Positions 61,786 to 64,000 of a stretch of DNA of 64,000 bases are shown here, piece after piece. The stretch's first letter is position 1. Each line of letters starts with the position of its first letter. The DNA is taken from assembly GCF_014490035.1 (NCBI RefSeq), contig NZ_CP061008.1:1302001-1366000 (forward strand), in the 5' to 3' direction. The position numbers and the translations under genes are program-made. This stretch comes from Achromobacter xylosoxidans. GTDB taxonomy: Bacteria > Pseudomonadota > Gammaproteobacteria > Burkholderiales > Burkholderiaceae_B. The notes under the pieces were generated by a model. That model saw nothing but the letters and a program-made list of their open reading frames with translations, did no database searches and was not told the DNA's origin.

Positions 61786-62670
61786 TCAGACCTTGTTGAT
61801 TTCGGCTTTGCCCAGCAAGCCCTGGGGACGGTAGAACAGCACCAGAAGCAGCACGATGAAAGACAGCGCGTCCTTGTACTGCGAGGAAATCAGGCCGCCG
61901 CCCAGCGCTTCGATCACGCCCAGCAGCACGCCGCCCAGCAAGGCGCCTTGCAGGCTGCCCAGCCCCCCCAGCATGGCCGCGCTGAAGCCCTTGAAGCCGA
62001 GCATGGTGCCGTGGTCATAGGAGGTGAAGGTCAGCGGCGCGATGATCACGCCCGCGATGCCGCCGGCCAGCGCCGCCAGCACGAAGGCTACCGTCACCGA
62101 GCGCCGCACGTTGATGCCGACCAGCGCGGCGGCGTCGCGGTCGATGGCGGTTGCGCGCAGGGTCTTGCCCAGCAGGGTGCGTTCGAAGAAGAAATGCGTG
62201 CCCAGCATGAAGACCAGCGCCACCCCCATCACCCAGAAACTCTGCGGCGGAATCTGCGCGCCGGCCAGCGGCACCGGCGAGTCGCCCGAGAACGCGGGAT
62301 AGCCCATCGGCGTCTTGCCCAGCCCCAGCATCACCAGGCTCTTGGTACAGATGGCCAGGCCGATGCTGAGCAGCGTCACCAGCAGGGGCGCGGGCTTTTT
62401 CAGCGGATGGATCACCAGGCGTTCGGACAGGCCGCCCGCCAAGGCCACCAGGGCCACGGCTGCCAGACAGGACAGCCAGAGCGGCAGCTCGGCGACCGCG
62501 TAACAGGCCGCCGCCACCATGCCGCCCATCATGACCCATTCGCCCTGGGCGAAGTTGATGGCGTCGGTGCTCTTGAAGATGACGTTGAATCCCACCGCCA
62601 CGATGGCGTAGATGCTGCCGGTGGTGATTCCGGCGACCAGCAGTTGGATGATTTGCGCGGACATGTCCAT
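61786..62670 (-). CDS. Branched-chain-type ABC transporter permease LivH
   Basis: Permease of 294 residues with about eight hydrophobic segments. I-T-T-G-S-I-Y-A-I-V-A-V-G-F-N-V-I-F and A-I-N-F-A-Q-G-E-W-V-M-M-G-G-M mark the LivH N-terminus, and T-A-I-D-R-D-A-A-A-L-V-G-I-N-V the ATPase loop. It follows the ferritin-like gene after 20 bases and leads the transporter genes. Confidence 0.93.
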   Translation of the reverse strand: MDMSAQIIQLLVAGITTGSIYAIVAVGFNVIFKSTDAINFAQGEWVMMGGMVAAACYAVAELPLWLSCLAAVALVALAGGLSERLVIHPLKKPAPLLVTLLSIGLAICTKSLVMLGLGKTPMGYPAFSGDSPVPLAGAQIPPQSFWVMGVALVFMLGTHFFFERTLLGKTLRATAIDRDAAALVGINVRRSVTVAFVLAALAGGIAGVIIAPLTFTSYDHGTMLGFKGFSAAMLGGLGSLQGALLGGVLLGVIEALGGGLISSQYKDALSFIVLLLVLFYRPQGLLGKAEINKV

Positions 62671-62690
62671 GGCAAGGCCCCGGCGCCGGC

Positions 62691-63596
62691 TCAGTTGGGA
62701 CGGCGCGTGGAAAGCGCGATGCCCGGCAGTTCGACGCCGAACTCGGCCAGGCGCCGCGTCACCGTCTCCAGATACGACCACAGGACCTCGTACTCCCGGT
62801 CGGCGGACGCGGCGCCCAGGCCGGCCTCGGCCGTCAGCGCGCTGGCTTGGCTTTCGGGGCCGTCGGGTTCCGCCAGCCAGGGGCAGTGATAGCCACGCAG
62901 TTCGATATCGTTCAGATAGCCCGACACGGCCTGGGCCACGGCGGCGCGGTCGGCGTCTGACCAGGCTGCCGCGCGTTCGGCCACATAGAGCCAGCCGAAG
63001 GTGGCATGGCGCTCCTTCGCCTGGACGCACTGTTCCAGGATGCGGCGCGCAACCGGTTCCCGGGCATTCTCCAGGTAGGCCCGGAACAGTTCCAGCTCCA
63101 AGCCGTCTTCCACCGCGGCGTGCGTGGCGAAGAAGGCGTCGGCGTTGCAGGCGGCATCCAGCACCTGCCGATGCCGGCACTGGTTGAAGATGGCTTCCTG
63201 CTGCGGACTGGGCGGGCGGTTCAGGTAGCCGCCCAGTAGCGTGGCGTAGCGGTGGAAGCACTCGATCTGCCAGGCTTCCTCGGTGTTGCGCACGGTGAGG
63301 AAGTACTTGGGGTCGGACTCGCGGCCGCTCTCCAGGCACAGGCGCACCAGGAGTGCCGGCGTTTCGCTCAGGCCCGCGTATTCCACCCAGGCGCGGCGGC
63401 TCCAGGTCAGGCGGGCCGCGTCGCGAACCCGCGCATCGAGCGCGCCGAGGTCCAGGCTGGCCCAGGGAATATCGGTCTCCGGCGCCCAGCGCTGCTGCTT
63501 GCCGGTTTCGTACAGTTCGCGGATCGAGGTAATGGACTGCTTGAGCGTCAGCGGGAAGCGGCGCTCAACGGGAATTCTGGTCGTAGCTGCGTTCAT
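62691..63596 (-). CDS. Ferritin-like protein with a degenerate metal motif
   Basis: Mostly helical soluble protein of 301 residues. It is a diverged paralogue of the partial gene upstream: R-E-P-V-A-R aligns with R-D-P-V-A-K, R-H-A-T-F-G-W with R-H-C-A-F-G-W, and G-Y-H-C-P-W-L-A with G-Y-H-S-A-W-L-A without gaps up to the motif. Where the neighbour has D-E-V-R-H, a ferritin-like ExxH ligand pair, this one has A-K-E-R-H, so the Glu is lost. It may be a structural partner of the neighbour, as in other two-component diiron oxygenases. Activity is not shown by the sequence. Confidence 0.7.
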   Translation of the reverse strand: MNAATTRIPVERRFPLTLKQSITSIRELYETGKQQRWAPETDIPWASLDLGALDARVRDAARLTWSRRAWVEYAGLSETPALLVRLCLESGRESDPKYFLTVRNTEEAWQIECFHRYATLLGGYLNRPPSPQQEAIFNQCRHRQVLDAACNADAFFATHAAVEDGLELELFRAYLENAREPVARRILEQCVQAKERHATFGWLYVAERAAAWSDADRAAVAQAVSGYLNDIELRGYHCPWLAEPDGPESQASALTAEAGLGAASADREYEVLWSYLETVTRRLAEFGVELPGIALSTRRPN

Positions 63597-63611
63597 GACG
63601 GGTCCTCGGAT

Positions 63612-64000
63612 TCAGAATTCGCCGATCTTCGGGTGGTGCAGCAGGGGCAGGTGCACGCCCCAGGGCTCCATCTGGCGGCGCACGCGCTGCACCGTTTCAA
63701 CGAACAGGGGTTTTTCCAGTTCTTCGACCGTGGAGCCGAGGCCGGCTTCCCAGGTGAGCCGGTCCACTTCCATCTCGGCGCGGGAGGCCGGGTTGTCGGG
63801 CGCCAGCCAGGCGCTGTGATAGCCGTTGAGCTCGACCTTTTCCATCATGTTGATCACCGCGTTTTCCACCACCTTGATTTCGGCGGCGGACATCTGCGGA
63901 ATGCGGTGGTCGAGAAAGCGCCAGCCGAACGCGCAGTGCCGCACCTCGTCGCGCATGATGCGGGCGCAGATCTGCTTGGCGACGGGGTCGCGGGTGATCT
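63612..64000 (-). CDS. Ferritin-like probable diiron protein (5' end beyond window)
   Basis: The C-terminal 129 residues of a protein that continues past the right edge; the frame is open to base 64000. The visible part starts I-T-R-D-P-V-A-K-Q-I and contains M-R-D-E-V-R-H-C-A-F-G-W, an ExxH motif of ferritin-like diiron proteins, then G-Y-H-S-A-W-L-A. It is 15 bases from the degenerate paralogue downstream. If the missing part carries the first ExxH, it is probably an oxygenase or oxidase component acting on the operon's substrate. Confidence 0.7.
   Translation of the reverse strand, partial: ITRDPVAKQICARIMRDEVRHCAFGWRFLDHRIPQMSAAEIKVVENAVINMMEKVELNGYHSAWLAPDNPASRAEMEVDRLTWEAGLGSTVEELEKPLFVETVQRVRRQMEPWGVHLPLLHHPKIGEF

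Noticed and set aside
1..64000. CRISPR arrays, insertion sequences, prophage genes, tRNA or rRNA genes
   Set aside because: Reading through the window I saw no regularly spaced repeats, transposase motifs, phage structural genes or tRNA-like cloverleafs. A covariance-model search would be needed to exclude small RNAs.

Overview
This window is a GC-rich, densely packed bacterial chromosome segment. Several features point to the Alcaligenaceae (Achromobacter or Bordetella): a complete hurI-hurR-bhuRSTUV haem uptake locus in the order known from Bordetella, two Bug-type periplasmic binding proteins of the kind that family has in large numbers, and very high GC with short intergenic gaps. No rRNA, tRNA, phage, insertion sequence or CRISPR array is visible, so this is ordinary chromosome rich in transport and catabolic operons. 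The genus is an inference from content and gene order.

Layout. 1-5.8 kb: an iron-chelate or haem-type import operon, with a FecCD permease (cut by the left edge), its ATPase, two small proteins that look like glutamine-amidotransferase-fold paralogues, a TonB-dependent receptor and an FmdE-like protein. 5.8-8.2 kb: an amino acid (cystine-like) ABC importer on the minus strand. 8.4-10.2 kb: a P1-family peptidase and a haemolysin III membrane protein. 10.2-13.5 kb: an Lrp-type regulator divergent from kynureninase and an amino acid permease, that is, kynurenine/tryptophan catabolism. 13.6-14.8 kb: a VOC protein and a WYL regulator that share an operator-like motif. 14.9-19.4 kb: an esterase with a Bug protein, divergent from a LysR regulator, then a secreted protein with two H-x-T-x motifs and a CopD-like membrane protein. 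19.5-27.6 kb: the hur/bhu haem locus. 27.6-32.3 kb: YajQ, a LysR regulator, an Ada-AlkA fusion divergent from Ogt, and a lipoprotein. 32.4-35.8 kb: tartrate-dehydrogenase-like enzyme, Bug protein, PAP2 phosphatase and ArsC-like reductase. 35.8-40.2 kb: DUF2946 protein, TonB receptor and PepSY membrane protein. 40.3-52.4 kb: urea importer urtABCDE facing allophanate hydrolase, urea carboxylase and a GntR regulator. 52.4-54.7 kb: an ECF sigma/anti-sigma operon led by a small repeat protein, then a GNAT gene. 54.9-64 kb: a large minus-strand catabolic operon with two ferritin-like proteins, a Liv-type ABC importer, hydrolase, RidA, SDR, acyl-CoA dehydrogenase and a kinase.

How the genes work together. 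The urea block is the clearest circuit. A 369-base intergenic region holds two opposed sigma-54 promoters and one NtrC-like site between them, so urea import and ATP-dependent urea breakdown should both rise under nitrogen limitation. A GntR-type palindrome lies just downstream of the catabolic promoter. Haem uptake is probably controlled by Fur at hurI and by HurI/HurR surface signalling at bhuR.

The least described systems are two. The 54.9-64 kb operon combines a split ACAD10/LvaA-LvaC-type kinase and dehydrogenase with an SDR, a hydrolase and a pair of ferritin-like paralogues, one of which has lost its ExxH metal-ligand pattern. The 1-5.8 kb uptake operon carries unusual accessory proteins.
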